The notes under the pieces were generated by a model. The model ran no database searches. It saw only the letters and a program-made list of their open reading frames with translations, and was not told the origin of the DNA. 64,000 bases of DNA from Bacillus sp. FJAT-42376 (lineage in GTDB: Bacteria > Bacillota > Bacilli > Bacillales > Bacillaceae): assembly GCF_003816055.1 (NCBI RefSeq), contig NZ_CP033906.1:3658001-3722000 (forward strand), written 5' to 3'. A program made the translations under genes and the position numbers. Positions 8,116 through 15,635 of this stretch are shown here, in pieces (positions within the stretch are counted from its first letter, which is position 1; each line of letters starts with the position of its first letter).

Positions 8116-9264
8116 TTAATTGATATAGGTCATCGTTTTTTTATCATAGCGGATCGTATACCCGCCGCCCAAGTCCAGGCTGTTTCCATCAATGCCATAA
8201 ACCCGGTATTCTTTATTTTTATTAAGAACAGTGAAAGGAGTTCCATCCGGACTGTAAAAATCGGTATCAGCTGACAGTTTAATGCGTCCTAAATGGTAAA
8301 CCGGCTTGTCCGATGCTGAAATATAATATCCGCCGCCTACCTGGTATCTGCTGTCATCGTAATCATATACTCTCAGCGCTTCACCTTTTTGGAAAATTCT
8401 GTGCACTGAGCCATCCGGACTGTACATGATTGTATTTGTATTATTTACAAGCGCTCTTCCTATGTACGCACCCATCTTGCTGCTGTTTGCTTCAATCAGG
8501 TAGCCTCCGCCTACATCATAGCTATTGCCGAGTACTCCATATACACGAATGCTCTCATCTTTTTTGACCGTTTTATAAAAGGTTCCATCCGGATTCAGCA
8601 TATCGACATCTGAACTGATCATAAGCCTTGCTACAGGAAGACCGTGGTTTGCCGGAAGATAAACGTTCGGAATGGCAAGCGTCATTTTTGCCATATCCAT
8701 ATGGATTTGTAAGACTTTCTCTCCATATCCTCTTCCTGGTACAGCCCATCTTCCATTTAAATCAGACCACAAAGGAGCAATGCCTCGTTTAACCAGATTA
8801 AAGCGGGGATCGGCAAGAACCGTATTGAGTGGCTCCGTACTCGCATATGCCTTTAAATGCTGGATATGGGCACGCACCCCTTCATCAGGTGAAGAAAAAT
8901 AAGCTCCTTTGACACCGCCGCCGGTTGTTCCTATTCCTGCATAATTATTTTGTTCGGGAACGACATCTCCCCCAAATTTAAAAAATCCAGTTTCATGGAC
9001 AGCCTGAGCAAAGGCGATATCACCGCGTACCCCCTCTTTTCGTCCAATTTCAAGATAAAGATCAGCAAGCTGATAAATATTTACACTTGTTAGTTTGGGA
9101 GTCGGATAGGTTAGGAGAACATAATCACCCATTTGCTTCGAGGTCAGCATAGAGGCCCCCATAATAGGCATTGAATCCGCTTTGGCAGGGGAATTTGGAA
9201 TAATAAAACTCAAAAGGAAAATAACCACTAAAACTAAGGGATAAGGACGGGTGTCTTTTAGCAT
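8116..9264 (-). CDS. Secreted glucosaminidase-domain protein with C-terminal triple repeat
   Basis: A 382-aa protein. Residues 1-30 form a signal peptide (LVLVVIFLLSFIIP, cleavage near AKA). Residues about 50-190 match the mannosyl-glycoprotein endo-beta-N-acetylglucosaminidase-like (GH73, LytG-type) fold, with the likely catalytic glutamate in FAQAVHETGFF and the segment NNYAGIGTTGGG. The C-terminal 170 residues hold three repeats of about 55 aa, each with PDG, VYG or VYD, and a GGGY motif, which may bind the cell wall. ATG at 9264 is chosen because AAAGGAGT lies upstream and the signal peptide starts there; an upstream 51-codon extension looks non-coding. Likely a cell-wall hydrolase. Confidence 0.82.
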   Translation of the reverse strand: MLKDTRPYPLVLVVIFLLSFIIPNSPAKADSMPIMGASMLTSKQMGDYVLLTYPTPKLTSVNIYQLADLYLEIGRKEGVRGDIAFAQAVHETGFFKFGGDVVPEQNNYAGIGTTGGGVKGAYFSSPDEGVRAHIQHLKAYASTEPLNTVLADPRFNLVKRGIAPLWSDLNGRWAVPGRGYGEKVLQIHMDMAKMTLAIPNVYLPANHGLPVARLMISSDVDMLNPDGTFYKTVKKDESIRVYGVLGNSYDVGGGYLIEANSSKMGAYIGRALVNNTNTIMYSPDGSVHRIFQKGEALRVYDYDDSRYQVGGGYYISASDKPVYHLGRIKLSADTDFYSPDGTPFTVLNKNKEYRVYGIDGNSLDLGGGYTIRYDKKTMTYIN

Positions 9265-9440
9265 ATTTGTATAACTCCTTTTTCCATTTAGTAAACAACA
9301 AGTCATATTATAGCAAATAATAGATAAATAGTTATTTATTTCTTGTAATTTCTTTTGAAATCTGTCATTTTTTGCAGAATCAAGCCATTCAAGAAAAAAC
9401 GCGGTGCCCTGTAACACTTAGGCTATGATTATTTTTCTTA

Positions 9441-9536
9441 GCTCTGTTAAACTTGGCTGTTGATTTGCGTTACAGGCACTCGCTTTCCACTTCAATCAAC
9501 TGGTTTTAAAAATCAATATTAGGCTTTAACAGTGTC
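9441..9536 (+). repeat. MITE-like element, copy C (short form)
   Basis: Starts GCTCTGTTAAACTTGGCTG, contains CACTCGCTTTCCACTTCAAT and ends near GGCTTTAACAGTG. TTTTTCTT occurs on both flanks (9432-9439 and 9537-9544), consistent with a target duplication. Confidence 0.8.
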
Positions 9537-9661
9537 TTTTTCTTTGCAAAAAGAGAAGCTTTCCAGTAAGCCCCTTTTATAGATGTCTACCCGCTTGTTT
9601 TCACTGATTTCCGTTCCAATCAGCCTAATCCATTTATTTAGATCAAACGATTTCTCACAAT

Positions 9662-9707
9662 AAAACCCCCGGTATGCTTCAAATCATGAAAGCATACCGG
9701 GGGTTTT
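9662..9707. terminator. Strong orphan terminator-like palindrome
   Basis: AAAACCCCCGGTATGCTT and its exact complement flank an 10-base loop. The nearest gene end is 160 bases to the right (9866, minus strand), so it probably terminates that transcript at a distance. Confidence 0.7.
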
Positions 9708-9865
9708 CTATTCCACTCCATTATGTTCTGACAGCATCTTAAGCGCGGCTGTACAGATTAAAAAAATTATATTGAATGAGGCTAATTTCCTCTTTGGGAT
9801 TCTCCGCTTTTCCGCCATCCGATTGTGTCTGTTTTCCGAGATTCTCAACCATTTTTAATAACGAC

Positions 9866-10762
9866 TTATGCCTGAACTTCTTCAACTGGCTGATTGTTTA
9901 TGAATTTCCGGTACTTGGCGACTGCAAAAGCAATCGTTCCTGCCCATAAAATGAGAATTGCTGCATAAATGAAAGGGTGAAGACTCTGATCTGGGACCCA
10001 GATTTGCAAAAGGGTTTTTGCATTCGTGAGAACAATAAATCCTCCAACCAGCACTCCAAGCAGATGAGCCGGAATTTTCCTGACAAGCCAGGCAGCTATT
10101 GGTGCAGCAATGACTCCTCCAAGCATAAGCGCACCTGCCCAAAGCCAATTTACCTGCTCCCACCCCAGAGATAAAATGAAGCCAATGGACGCCGATAAAG
10201 CAATGGCAAATTCACTTGTATCCACGGTACCCACTACTTTTCTTGCTGACGTCCCTTTTTGTGAAAGAAGAACCGGAGTAGCGATCGGTCCCCAGCCCCC
10301 GCCCCCGGTTGCATCAAAGAAACCTGCTATAAGCCCAAGGGGCACAGCTTTCTTGGCGGAAATCTCCAATTTGTCTTCCACTTGTCTCTGATGGCGGACA
10401 AGGAATAAGAATCGAATGGTTACATAGACTCCAAGAGCAAGCAAAAACACGGAAACATACGGCTTGATCAAATCACCAGGAAGATTGCTCAAGAAGCAAG
10501 CCCCGGCAAAAGCACCGATGGAGCCGGGGATAATGAGTTTTAACACTGTTTTTTTATCCACGTTTCCGAATCGAATATGGGAAGCTCCTGAGGCTGCGGT
10601 TGTGGCAACTTCCGCTATATGAACGGAAGCAGAAGCAACCGCCGGAGCTATTCCGAACGACAGCAGCAGAGTAGTGGATGTGACTCCATAGGCCATCCCA
10701 AGAGCTCCATCAATAAATTGCGCTAGTAACCCTACGATAATAAAAATAATGAGCTTATTCAT
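9866..10762 (-). CDS. TauE/SafE-family membrane exporter (YtnM-like)
   Basis: A 298-aa integral membrane protein of the TauE/SafE (formerly DUF81) family, many members of which are thought to move sulfite, sulfoacetate or related anions. Eight or so hydrophobic segments are visible, along with two family repeats around LLAQFIDGALGMAYG near the start and LGLIAGFFDATGGGGWGP near residue 140. It is close in size to B. subtilis YtnM. ATG at 10762 follows GGAGGAG. The gene has an attenuator-like hairpin and a palindromic possible operator in its leader, so its expression is probably conditional. The substrate is not shown by sequence. Confidence 0.88.
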   Translation of the reverse strand: MNKLIIFIIVGLLAQFIDGALGMAYGVTSTTLLLSFGIAPAVASASVHIAEVATTAASGASHIRFGNVDKKTVLKLIIPGSIGAFAGACFLSNLPGDLIKPYVSVFLLALGVYVTIRFLFLVRHQRQVEDKLEISAKKAVPLGLIAGFFDATGGGGWGPIATPVLLSQKGTSARKVVGTVDTSEFAIALSASIGFILSLGWEQVNWLWAGALMLGGVIAAPIAAWLVRKIPAHLLGVLVGGFIVLTNAKTLLQIWVPDQSLHPFIYAAILILWAGTIAFAVAKYRKFINNQPVEEVQA

Positions 10763-10793
10763 TTTTTACTCCTCCTCTTCCACTGACCGAAAA

Positions 10794-10825
10794 AAGGTCC
10801 TGAACGTTTATACGTTCAGGACCTT
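10794..10825 (-). terminator. Leader terminator/attenuator upstream of the TauE-type gene
   Basis: AAGGTCCTGAACG and CGTTCAGGACCTT form a 13-bp perfect stem with a six-base loop, followed on the minus strand by TTTTTTC. It lies between the putative promoter and the ribosome site, so it could stop transcription before the gene. Confidence 0.7.
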
Positions 10826-10830
10826 CGGTT

Positions 10831-10889
10831 GACCGATCAGTCTCTGTTACTATTAATGCAAGTTTATTCAAATAATTCCGATAAGTCAA
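10831..10889 (-). promoter_or_regulatory. Promoter with downstream palindromic operator-like site
   Basis: On the minus strand TTGACT (10884-10889) and TAAACT (10861-10866) are spaced by 17 bases. GACTGATCGGTC at 10831-10842, just after the expected transcription start, is palindromic apart from one base pair and resembles operators of TetR-type regulators. No TetR gene is nearby. Confidence 0.45.
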
Positions 10890-11008
10890 CTATGTTTTTA
10901 ACGACATTTTTTTCTGTGTACTTATTGTGACATTTTAAAAAATGGACATGATGAAGACAGAGGTTTGTATATAATGTAGCTAGATGCAGTAAGAAGGGAG
11001 CAAATTTT

Positions 11009-11296
11009 ATGATTTCAACACCTGTACAAAGACTTCGCTTAATTGGAGCTATAGAAGGAATCTCATTTATTGTTCTGCTGGCCATTGCCATGCCTTTAAA
11101 ATACTTTGCAGACATTCCGTTAGCGGTTACCATTGTCGGTTCCCTTCACGGACTGTTTTTTGTCCTGTTCCTGCTTGCAGTGGCAAACGCCGCATTCAGA
11201 CATCGCTGGAGTATCATCAAAACGGGAGGAGCCCTTGTCGCTTCGGTCATTCCATTTGGGACTTTCATTCTTAATAAACGGCTTCCGGAAAAATAA
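11009..11296 (+). CDS. DUF3817 small integral membrane protein (YdzA-like)
   Basis: A 95-aa protein with three hydrophobic helices and the DUF3817 signature near the start (RLRLIGAIEGISF) and in the middle (VGSLHGLFFVLF). B. subtilis YdzA is of the same type and size. The biochemical role is unknown. ATG at 11009 follows AAGGGAGC, and a strong terminator lies immediately after the stop. It is a single-gene unit. Confidence 0.85.
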   Translation: MISTPVQRLRLIGAIEGISFIVLLAIAMPLKYFADIPLAVTIVGSLHGLFFVLFLLAVANAAFRHRWSIIKTGGALVASVIPFGTFILNKRLPEK

Positions 11297-11297
11297 G

Positions 11298-11331
11298 GAG
11301 AACGGGTTCAGTATGAGCCCGTTCTCTTTTT
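11298..11331. terminator. Terminator shared by two convergent small genes
   Basis: GAGAACGGGTTC pairs with GAGCCCGTTCTC and is followed by five T on the plus strand. It lies between the DUF3817 gene and the small gene at 11341-11499. Confidence 0.88.
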
Positions 11332-11340
11332 GTATCTTAA

Positions 11341-11499
11341 TTAGCGGTGATTGTTTTTCTTTTTTTCTACTGCCTCTTTTAATGGATCACCTTGAAGAGC
11401 CTGTTCTGCGTCTGAAAGAGCAGACTGTAGAGCCTGACTGTCATTTTGGCCTTGGCCGGCTTGCTTTTCTGATTTGTGTTCTTTTCCAAATAAGCCCAT
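11341..11499 (-). CDS. Small hydrophilic protein of 52 aa, unrecognised
   Basis: A short frame that begins MGLFGKEHKSEKQAG and ends VEKKKNNHR. It has a textbook ribosome site, AGGAGGTGA, 5 bases before ATG, ends at the edge of a shared terminator and is rich in Gln, Lys, Ala and Asp with no membrane segment. The good initiation site and codon use support a real gene. I do not recognise the family. It is divergent from the MerR regulator gene, so the 130-base gap between them must hold both promoters. Confidence 0.65.
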   Translation of the reverse strand: MGLFGKEHKSEKQAGQGQNDSQALQSALSDAEQALQGDPLKEAVEKKKNNHR

Positions 11500-11576
11500 A
11501 TGCTCACCTCCTGAGGATTGAATCCTTCTTAATATGGGAAATTCCTTCTCTGTTTATTCAAGAAAACGAAGTGTTC

Positions 11577-11608
11577 TTGACAAAATCTAACGTTAACGTT
11601 AATGTTAT
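11577..11608 (+). promoter_or_regulatory. MerR-type promoter with palindromic operator in a long spacer
   Basis: TTGACA (11577-11582) and TGTTAT (11603-11608) are separated by 20 bases, the long spacing typical of MerR-regulated promoters. The spacer holds the perfect palindrome TAACGTTAACGTTA (11588-11601). It drives merR and the MFS gene and fits autoregulation. Confidence 0.65.
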
Positions 11609-11632
11609 ATATAGAAGGAAGGATTGGTGCGG

Positions 11633-12049
11633 ATGGATAAATTTAAAATTGATGACGCGGCAAAAGAAACGGGACTTACGAAGAGAACGATCCGGTATTA
11701 TGAGGAATTGGGCCTTATTAAAGAGCCTGAGAGAACGGACGGCGGCACCCGCATGTACAGCCGGGAAGACATTGAGCGCTTAAAAAAAGTCGTGCTGGCA
11801 AAAGATATACTGGGTTTCTCCCTTCAAGAGCTCCAGGATTTTGTGAAGCTCAGGGAAAAAATTCAGCATCACCGGGAGGATTATCAAAATTCAAGCGACA
11901 TGGCTAAACGAAAAGGTGAGCTTGATTTTATCTCGCAAGGGCTGGCTGAACAGATTGAAATGATTGATGCAAAAATGGATCGCATGCGGGATTTTAGAGA
12001 TGAACTTTCCCAGCTTCAGGACAAAGTAACACAACTTTTGAAAGAGTAA
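11633..12049 (+). CDS. MerR-family transcriptional regulator
   Basis: A 138-aa regulator. Residues 1-70 form the winged helix-turn-helix of the MerR family (KIDDAAKETGLTKRTIRYYEELGL, split here as helix and wing), followed by a long helix of about 60 residues for dimerisation. There is no C-terminal ligand-binding domain and no cysteine cluster, so it is a short MerR. ATG at 11633 follows AAGGAAGG at 10 bases; an upstream in-frame GTG is possible. It lies 10 bases before an MFS exporter gene, so it most likely controls that pump from the operator just upstream. Confidence 0.88.
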   Translation: MDKFKIDDAAKETGLTKRTIRYYEELGLIKEPERTDGGTRMYSREDIERLKKVVLAKDILGFSLQELQDFVKLREKIQHHREDYQNSSDMAKRKGELDFISQGLAEQIEMIDAKMDRMRDFRDELSQLQDKVTQLLKE

Positions 12050-12059
12050 GGTGATAAGA

Positions 12060-13202
12060 ATGAAAAAACAGGCATTTGCCCGGAATATAACCGTATTTGC
12101 AACCTTTCTTGCCTTTATGGGAATTGGTGTCGTTGACCCGATTCTTCCCGTTATCGCTGACCAGATCGGCGCTACACATTGGCAGGTCGAACTCCTTTTC
12201 ACTGCATACATTTTAACGATGGCGATCATGATGATCCCTGCCGGAATCTTCGCAAGCCGGTTTGGTGATAAAAGAATGATGGTGATCGGCCTTGCGATCG
12301 TAACCGTGTTTGCCTTTATTTGCGGAATTTCAAACACCATCACACAGCTCTCCATCTTCCGCGCAGGATGGGGCTTCGGAAATTCTATGTTCTTCGCAAC
12401 CGCTATGACCCTGCTGATTGCGCTTTCTGCAGACTCGCATAAAGCGGTCGGTTTGTATGAAGCAGCAATAGGGCTTGGGATGGCGGGGGGACCTTTGCTT
12501 GGGGGCGTACTCGGCGGCCATTCGTGGAGATTTCCTTTTATGGCAACAGGTCTTCTGATTTTTGCTGCTTTTCTTTTGGTTATGCTGTTTGTATATGAAC
12601 CTTCTGACAAGAAAGCACGCAAACCTGCAGGGTTTAAAGAAATGAAGAAGCTATTTGGCTACAAACCATTCGTCAAAACTTCTCTTGCAGGCATGCTTTA
12701 TTACTATGGGTTTTTCGTCGTGCTTGCCTATTCACCGCTGGTGGTCAAACTTGACACCATCCAAATCGGTTTCGTTTTCTTCGGCTGGGGACTTTGCCTT
12801 GCCTACGGTTCTGCAGGACTTAGTCATACCCTTGAAAAGAAATGGACGGCAAAAGAAATTCTTCCTGTTACATTAAGTATTTTTGCGGTTCTGCTCTTGC
12901 TGCTCTTTTTCATAAGCTCTACTCCTCTCATGATTGCGATCATTATTCTTTCAGGACTTGTCTCCGGACTGAACAATGCATTGTTCACCAGTCATGTGAT
13001 GGAAGCTCCATTTGAGAGAAGCATTATTTCCGGGGGCTACAATTTCCTCCGCTGGCTTGGGGCGGCATTTGCCCCCGTTGTATCCGGATTAGTCGGACAG
13101 GCAGCGGGTGTGAAAATTCCATTTTTAATTGCGGCCATCGTTGGAGTCATCGCTTTGATTCTTGCCTATTCACCGAAGAAAAAAACAGAAACGACTATTT
13201 AA
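12060..13202 (+). CDS. MFS transporter (12-helix drug efflux type)
   Basis: A 380-aa major facilitator protein with about twelve hydrophobic helices. The conserved loop between helices 2 and 3 reads GIFASRFGDKRMM, and GVVDPILPVI in helix 1 is typical of the DHA1 drug:H+ antiporters. It is cotranscribed with the MerR gene, a common pattern for inducible multidrug exporters. The ATG at 12060 has AAGGTGAT at 6 bases; the earlier in-frame ATA/ATT codons lack a site. The substrate cannot be predicted. Repeat R2 begins 7 bases after the stop. Confidence 0.88.
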   Translation: MKKQAFARNITVFATFLAFMGIGVVDPILPVIADQIGATHWQVELLFTAYILTMAIMMIPAGIFASRFGDKRMMVIGLAIVTVFAFICGISNTITQLSIFRAGWGFGNSMFFATAMTLLIALSADSHKAVGLYEAAIGLGMAGGPLLGGVLGGHSWRFPFMATGLLIFAAFLLVMLFVYEPSDKKARKPAGFKEMKKLFGYKPFVKTSLAGMLYYYGFFVVLAYSPLVVKLDTIQIGFVFFGWGLCLAYGSAGLSHTLEKKWTAKEILPVTLSIFAVLLLLLFFISSTPLMIAIIILSGLVSGLNNALFTSHVMEAPFERSIISGGYNFLRWLGAAFAPVVSGLVGQAAGVKIPFLIAAIVGVIALILAYSPKKKTETTI

Positions 13203-13236
13203 AGAGAAGGCTGGGACAAAAGGTTTTCGGCTAATT

Positions 13237-13270
13237 AAAAAACCGAACGATTACGTAATCGTTCGGTTTT
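13237..13270. terminator. Terminator hairpin inside R2 copy 1
   Basis: AAAACCGAACGATTAC and GTAATCGTTCGGTTTT are perfect complements without a real loop, with T-rich sequence on both outer sides. It lies between convergent genes and should end transcription from both. Confidence 0.8.
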
Positions 13271-13295
13271 ATTGTTTTTCATGCTTTCTTCAAAA

Positions 13296-13392
13296 GCGCT
13301 GTTAAACTTGGCTGTTGATTGCAGCTAGCAGTCGTTCGCTTTCCGCTTCAATCAACAGGTATGAAAAATCAACAACATTCTTTAACATAGCC
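13296..13392 (+). repeat. MITE-like element, copy D (short form, inside R2)
   Basis: Starts GCGCTGTTAAACTTGGCTG, ends TTCTTTAACATAGCC. TTCAAAAG occurs at 13289-13296 and 13395-13402, consistent with a target duplication. The second R2 copy lacks an insertion at this point. Confidence 0.8.
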
Positions 13393-13427
13393 TTTTCAAA
13401 AGACTATTCGGCTTTAGGACAACAATT

Positions 13428-14171
13428 TTAGTTATGTCCCAACCTCCCTTTTTCTATCCATTTTACAATTTGATCGACAATTTGATCCTGCTGCTGTTTA
13501 GCGGGTATTTCTGCCGGGTTATCCCCTTTCTGTTTGCCGTACATGCCGAATTGAGCATGATTGCCCCCCTGAATTTCATAAAACAGCGCATCATCCGGCA
13601 AATATTTCTTCGAATTCTCTACATCAGTAAGTGTGGTCAGACCGTCATTCGTGCTGTAAATCGATAAAACATCAAGCTTCGATTGTCTAAAGCTTGCGGA
13701 TTCTGCAGGATAAGAACCAAGAAAAAATAGACCTGCTAATTTCTTCTCATTCTTTTTGGCATAATTAGCCGCAGCGACCCCTCCAAGAGAGTGTCCTCCA
13801 ATATACCATTGCTGCACTTCAGGTCTTTCCGAGATAATCCGGTCTGCTTTTCCTGTTCCGAAAATAGCAAAGTGAAAAGGCATTTTCGGGATGGCTGTCG
13901 TAACGCCCCTCTCAGCCAGCTCTTGTCCTATATAGGCATAAGCTTCCGGCTCTACTTTTGCGCCGGGATAGAGAATGACTCCCGCTCCGCTGCTGCGTTC
14001 AGGATCAAAAAACAGCGTTCCGTCCTTTTCCTTATATGCATCCTTCTCAGTCAGGACTGACAGTTCTTTTGAAGGCTTATAGGTAAATTGAGACCAAATG
14101 AAAAAAAAGCCAGCCATCAGCAAAATCAAACTTACTAAAACAACGATCAAAATCCTGAACCATTTTTTCAT
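13428..14171 (-). CDS. Membrane-anchored alpha/beta hydrolase
   Basis: A 247-aa protein with an N-terminal membrane anchor (residues 7-28) and an extracellular alpha/beta hydrolase domain. The nucleophile elbow is GGHSLGG (Ser near 133), the likely acid lies around STNDG, and the catalytic histidine is in QGGNHAQFG. It fits the small single-domain esterase/lipase-like family; the substrate is unknown. ATG at 14171 follows AGGGAGG at 7 bases. The last codons (RLGHN and stop) fall within the right arm of repeat R2, so the C-terminus may have been reshaped by repeat insertion. Confidence 0.85.
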   Translation of the reverse strand: MKKWFRILIVVLVSLILLMAGFFFIWSQFTYKPSKELSVLTEKDAYKEKDGTLFFDPERSSGAGVILYPGAKVEPEAYAYIGQELAERGVTTAIPKMPFHFAIFGTGKADRIISERPEVQQWYIGGHSLGGVAAANYAKKNEKKLAGLFFLGSYPAESASFRQSKLDVLSIYSTNDGLTTLTDVENSKKYLPDDALFYEIQGGNHAQFGMYGKQKGDNPAEIPAKQQQDQIVDQIVKWIEKGRLGHN

Positions 14172-14306
14172 AATGGGCCTCCCTTTTTTATATGTACTCC
14201 ATCTTATTTTAACCTTCAGTGCGGACGAAAATAAAAAAATACGGTTAGAGAAGGGTATTTGAGGTTAAATATACACTGTACTGAAAACCCTGGAGGGATG
14301 ATAGAG

Positions 14307-14966
14307 ATGAAAAAGATACTAATGGTGCTGACAAATTCAAGTCAGATTGATCAAGATCATGAAACAGGATTATGGCTTGGAGAATTTGCCGAGCCGTATA
14401 ATGAATTTGTAAATAACGGATTTCAAGTAACAGCAGCGAGCCCTAAAGGGGGGAGAATTCCGATCGATCCGAATAGTGTCGAAGGAACACCTCCGGATGA
14501 GTGGGATGATGCCATTGCGATGCTTCAGAATACGGAAGTGCTGTCTGCGCTGAACCCGCAGGATTATAATGGAATCTTTCTTCCTGGGGGCCATGGAACG
14601 ATGTTTGATCTTCCAGAAGATGCCGCTCTTCAAAAAGCGCTTGTGCATTTTGCTGAAAACAACAAGGTGATTGGAGCGGTCTGCCATGGACCTGCCGGTT
14701 TTGTCGGCACTAAGCTTTCAAATGGCAAATGGCTTGTAGATGGAGTGAGTATGACCGGATTCACTAATGAAGAAGAGCAGCAGACCGGGCTCGATTCTCT
14801 CATGCCTTTCCTTTTGGAATCCAAGCTAAGAGAACAAGGTGCCCAATTTGAAAAAGCAGCCGCATACTCAGACCATGTTGTAGCAGATACGCGGTTTGTT
14901 ACAGGACAGAATCCGCAGAGCAGCCAATCGGCCGCTGAAGCATTTGTGAAGGCTTTACATTCATAA
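14307..14966 (+). CDS. DJ-1/PfpI-family protein (Hsp31-like, class I glutamine amidotransferase fold)
   Basis: A 219-aa member of the DJ-1/PfpI superfamily. The nucleophile elbow is GAVCHGPAGF (Cys near 132) and the oxyanion and acid region is FLPGGHGTM. This branch (Hsp31/YajL-type chaperone, glyoxalase III or deglycase) acts on reactive carbonyls or stressed proteins; which of these applies is not decided by sequence. ATG at 14307 is chosen because GGAGGG lies 9 bases upstream; earlier in-frame starts overlap or precede that site. A terminator follows directly, so it is monocistronic. Confidence 0.87.
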   Translation: MKKILMVLTNSSQIDQDHETGLWLGEFAEPYNEFVNNGFQVTAASPKGGRIPIDPNSVEGTPPDEWDDAIAMLQNTEVLSALNPQDYNGIFLPGGHGTMFDLPEDAALQKALVHFAENNKVIGAVCHGPAGFVGTKLSNGKWLVDGVSMTGFTNEEEQQTGLDSLMPFLLESKLREQGAQFEKAAAYSDHVVADTRFVTGQNPQSSQSAAEAFVKALHS

Positions 14967-14983
14967 GAAAAAAAATCGATCCA

Positions 14984-15017
14984 AAAGAAGGCTGCCCCTG
15001 ACTCGTCAGCCTTCTTT
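14984..15017 (+). terminator. Terminator of the DJ-1/PfpI gene
   Basis: AGAAGGCTG pairs with CAGCCTTCT around a 12-base loop, followed by TTC. Confidence 0.8.
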
Positions 15018-15052
15018 CTATGCACAGCCAAATTTTTACCCAGGATCCTCTA

Positions 15053-15099
15053 AAAAAGCAGCGTCCCTATCGGAATAACGATCACGGACGCTGCTTTTT
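15053..15099 (-). terminator. Terminator of the DUF3243 gene
   Basis: AAAAAGCAGCGTCC and GGACGCTGCTTTTT make a perfect stem of 14 bp, ending 4 bases from the stop codon on the minus strand. Confidence 0.88.
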
Positions 15100-15102
15100 A
15101 GG

Positions 15103-15447
15103 TTATTCTTCTCTTTCCACCATATTCAGAAGCATATGTGCCAGCGCATGCTGCTGCTCTTTATCCCCTGATTTCCAAAGCTCTTTCAGAAGATATTCCT
15201 CTCTATTTTTCGGTTCTACGTGATTCGCCAGATAATTGGCTACCCGCTCTGTTGTTTTCGCCAGCTGCTCTTCACTCAGCCCTATTTTTTTGCCGACGTC
15301 TACTTTCTCACGGAGGTAGGTTTTAAATCCTTCAAAGCTTTTTAGAATTTCTTCCTGCTTATCGCTGCCTATCCGGCTTACTACACTTTCAATTTCTCCG
15401 GGATTCACGTCGCCTGTACGGTCAATCATATGATGTTTCTCTGACAA
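15103..15447 (-). CDS. DUF3243 domain protein
   Basis: A 114-aa cytoplasmic protein with the DUF3243 core, visible as GFKTYLREKVDVGKKIGLSEE and YLANHVEPKN, then LLKELWKSGD. Bacillus members (YmfJ-type) are mainly helical and of unknown function. The start is TTG at 15447, placed 8 bases after GAGGAG. A GTG three codons upstream sits inside that ribosome site and is unlikely. An ATG at codon 7 is possible but has no ribosome site. Single-gene unit with its own terminator. Confidence 0.82.
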   Translation of the reverse strand: MSEKHHMIDRTGDVNPGEIESVVSRIGSDKQEEILKSFEGFKTYLREKVDVGKKIGLSEEQLAKTTERVANYLANHVEPKNREEYLLKELWKSGDKEQQHALAHMLLNMVEREE

Positions 15448-15562
15448 TGGAACCACTCCTCTTTTTTTATGCTATTTATCCTTTCCCTTACCCCGCCGGT
15501 TGAAACACATTTTCCCGAAATGAGCAAGGAGAACAAAAGCTGGAACAAAACGATTCCATGAA

Positions 15563-15588
15563 AAAAACCGGCATAATCGCCGGTTTTC
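15563..15588 (-). terminator. Terminator of the DinB-family gene
   Basis: AACCGGC and GCCGGTT flank a short loop, with T-rich sequence on the minus-strand exit side, 48 bases after the stop. Confidence 0.8.
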
Positions 15589-15635
15589 CACCTAACTCTC
15601 TGTTAAGCCGGTCTGCAGGAGTCAATCTGACGGCT

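Larger units (their letters stand above)
9265..9865. other. Gene-poor interval with one MITE and one orphan hairpin
   Basis: About 600 bases without a convincing gene. It holds MITE copy C, a strong palindrome at 9662-9707, and a 37-codon minus-strand frame (9739-9852) that lacks a ribosome site. Promoter sequence for the gene ending at 8116 is expected just right of 9264. Confidence 0.6.
13209..13444. repeat. Inverted-repeat element R2, copy 1
   Basis: Left end GGCTGGGACAAAAGG, right end ATGTCCCAACC. Inside lie TTCGGCTAATT, a CCGAACGATTACG hairpin and TTTAGGACAACAATTTTAG; MITE copy D interrupts the right half. The right arm overlaps the end of the hydrolase gene. The same element, interrupted elsewhere, occurs at 40176-40404. 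Confidence 0.75.

Noticed and set aside
9739..9852. 37-codon minus-strand frame beginning MVENLGKQ after the TauE-type gene
   Set aside because: No ribosome site precedes the ATG and the frame is too short to judge; listed only as part of the gene-poor interval.
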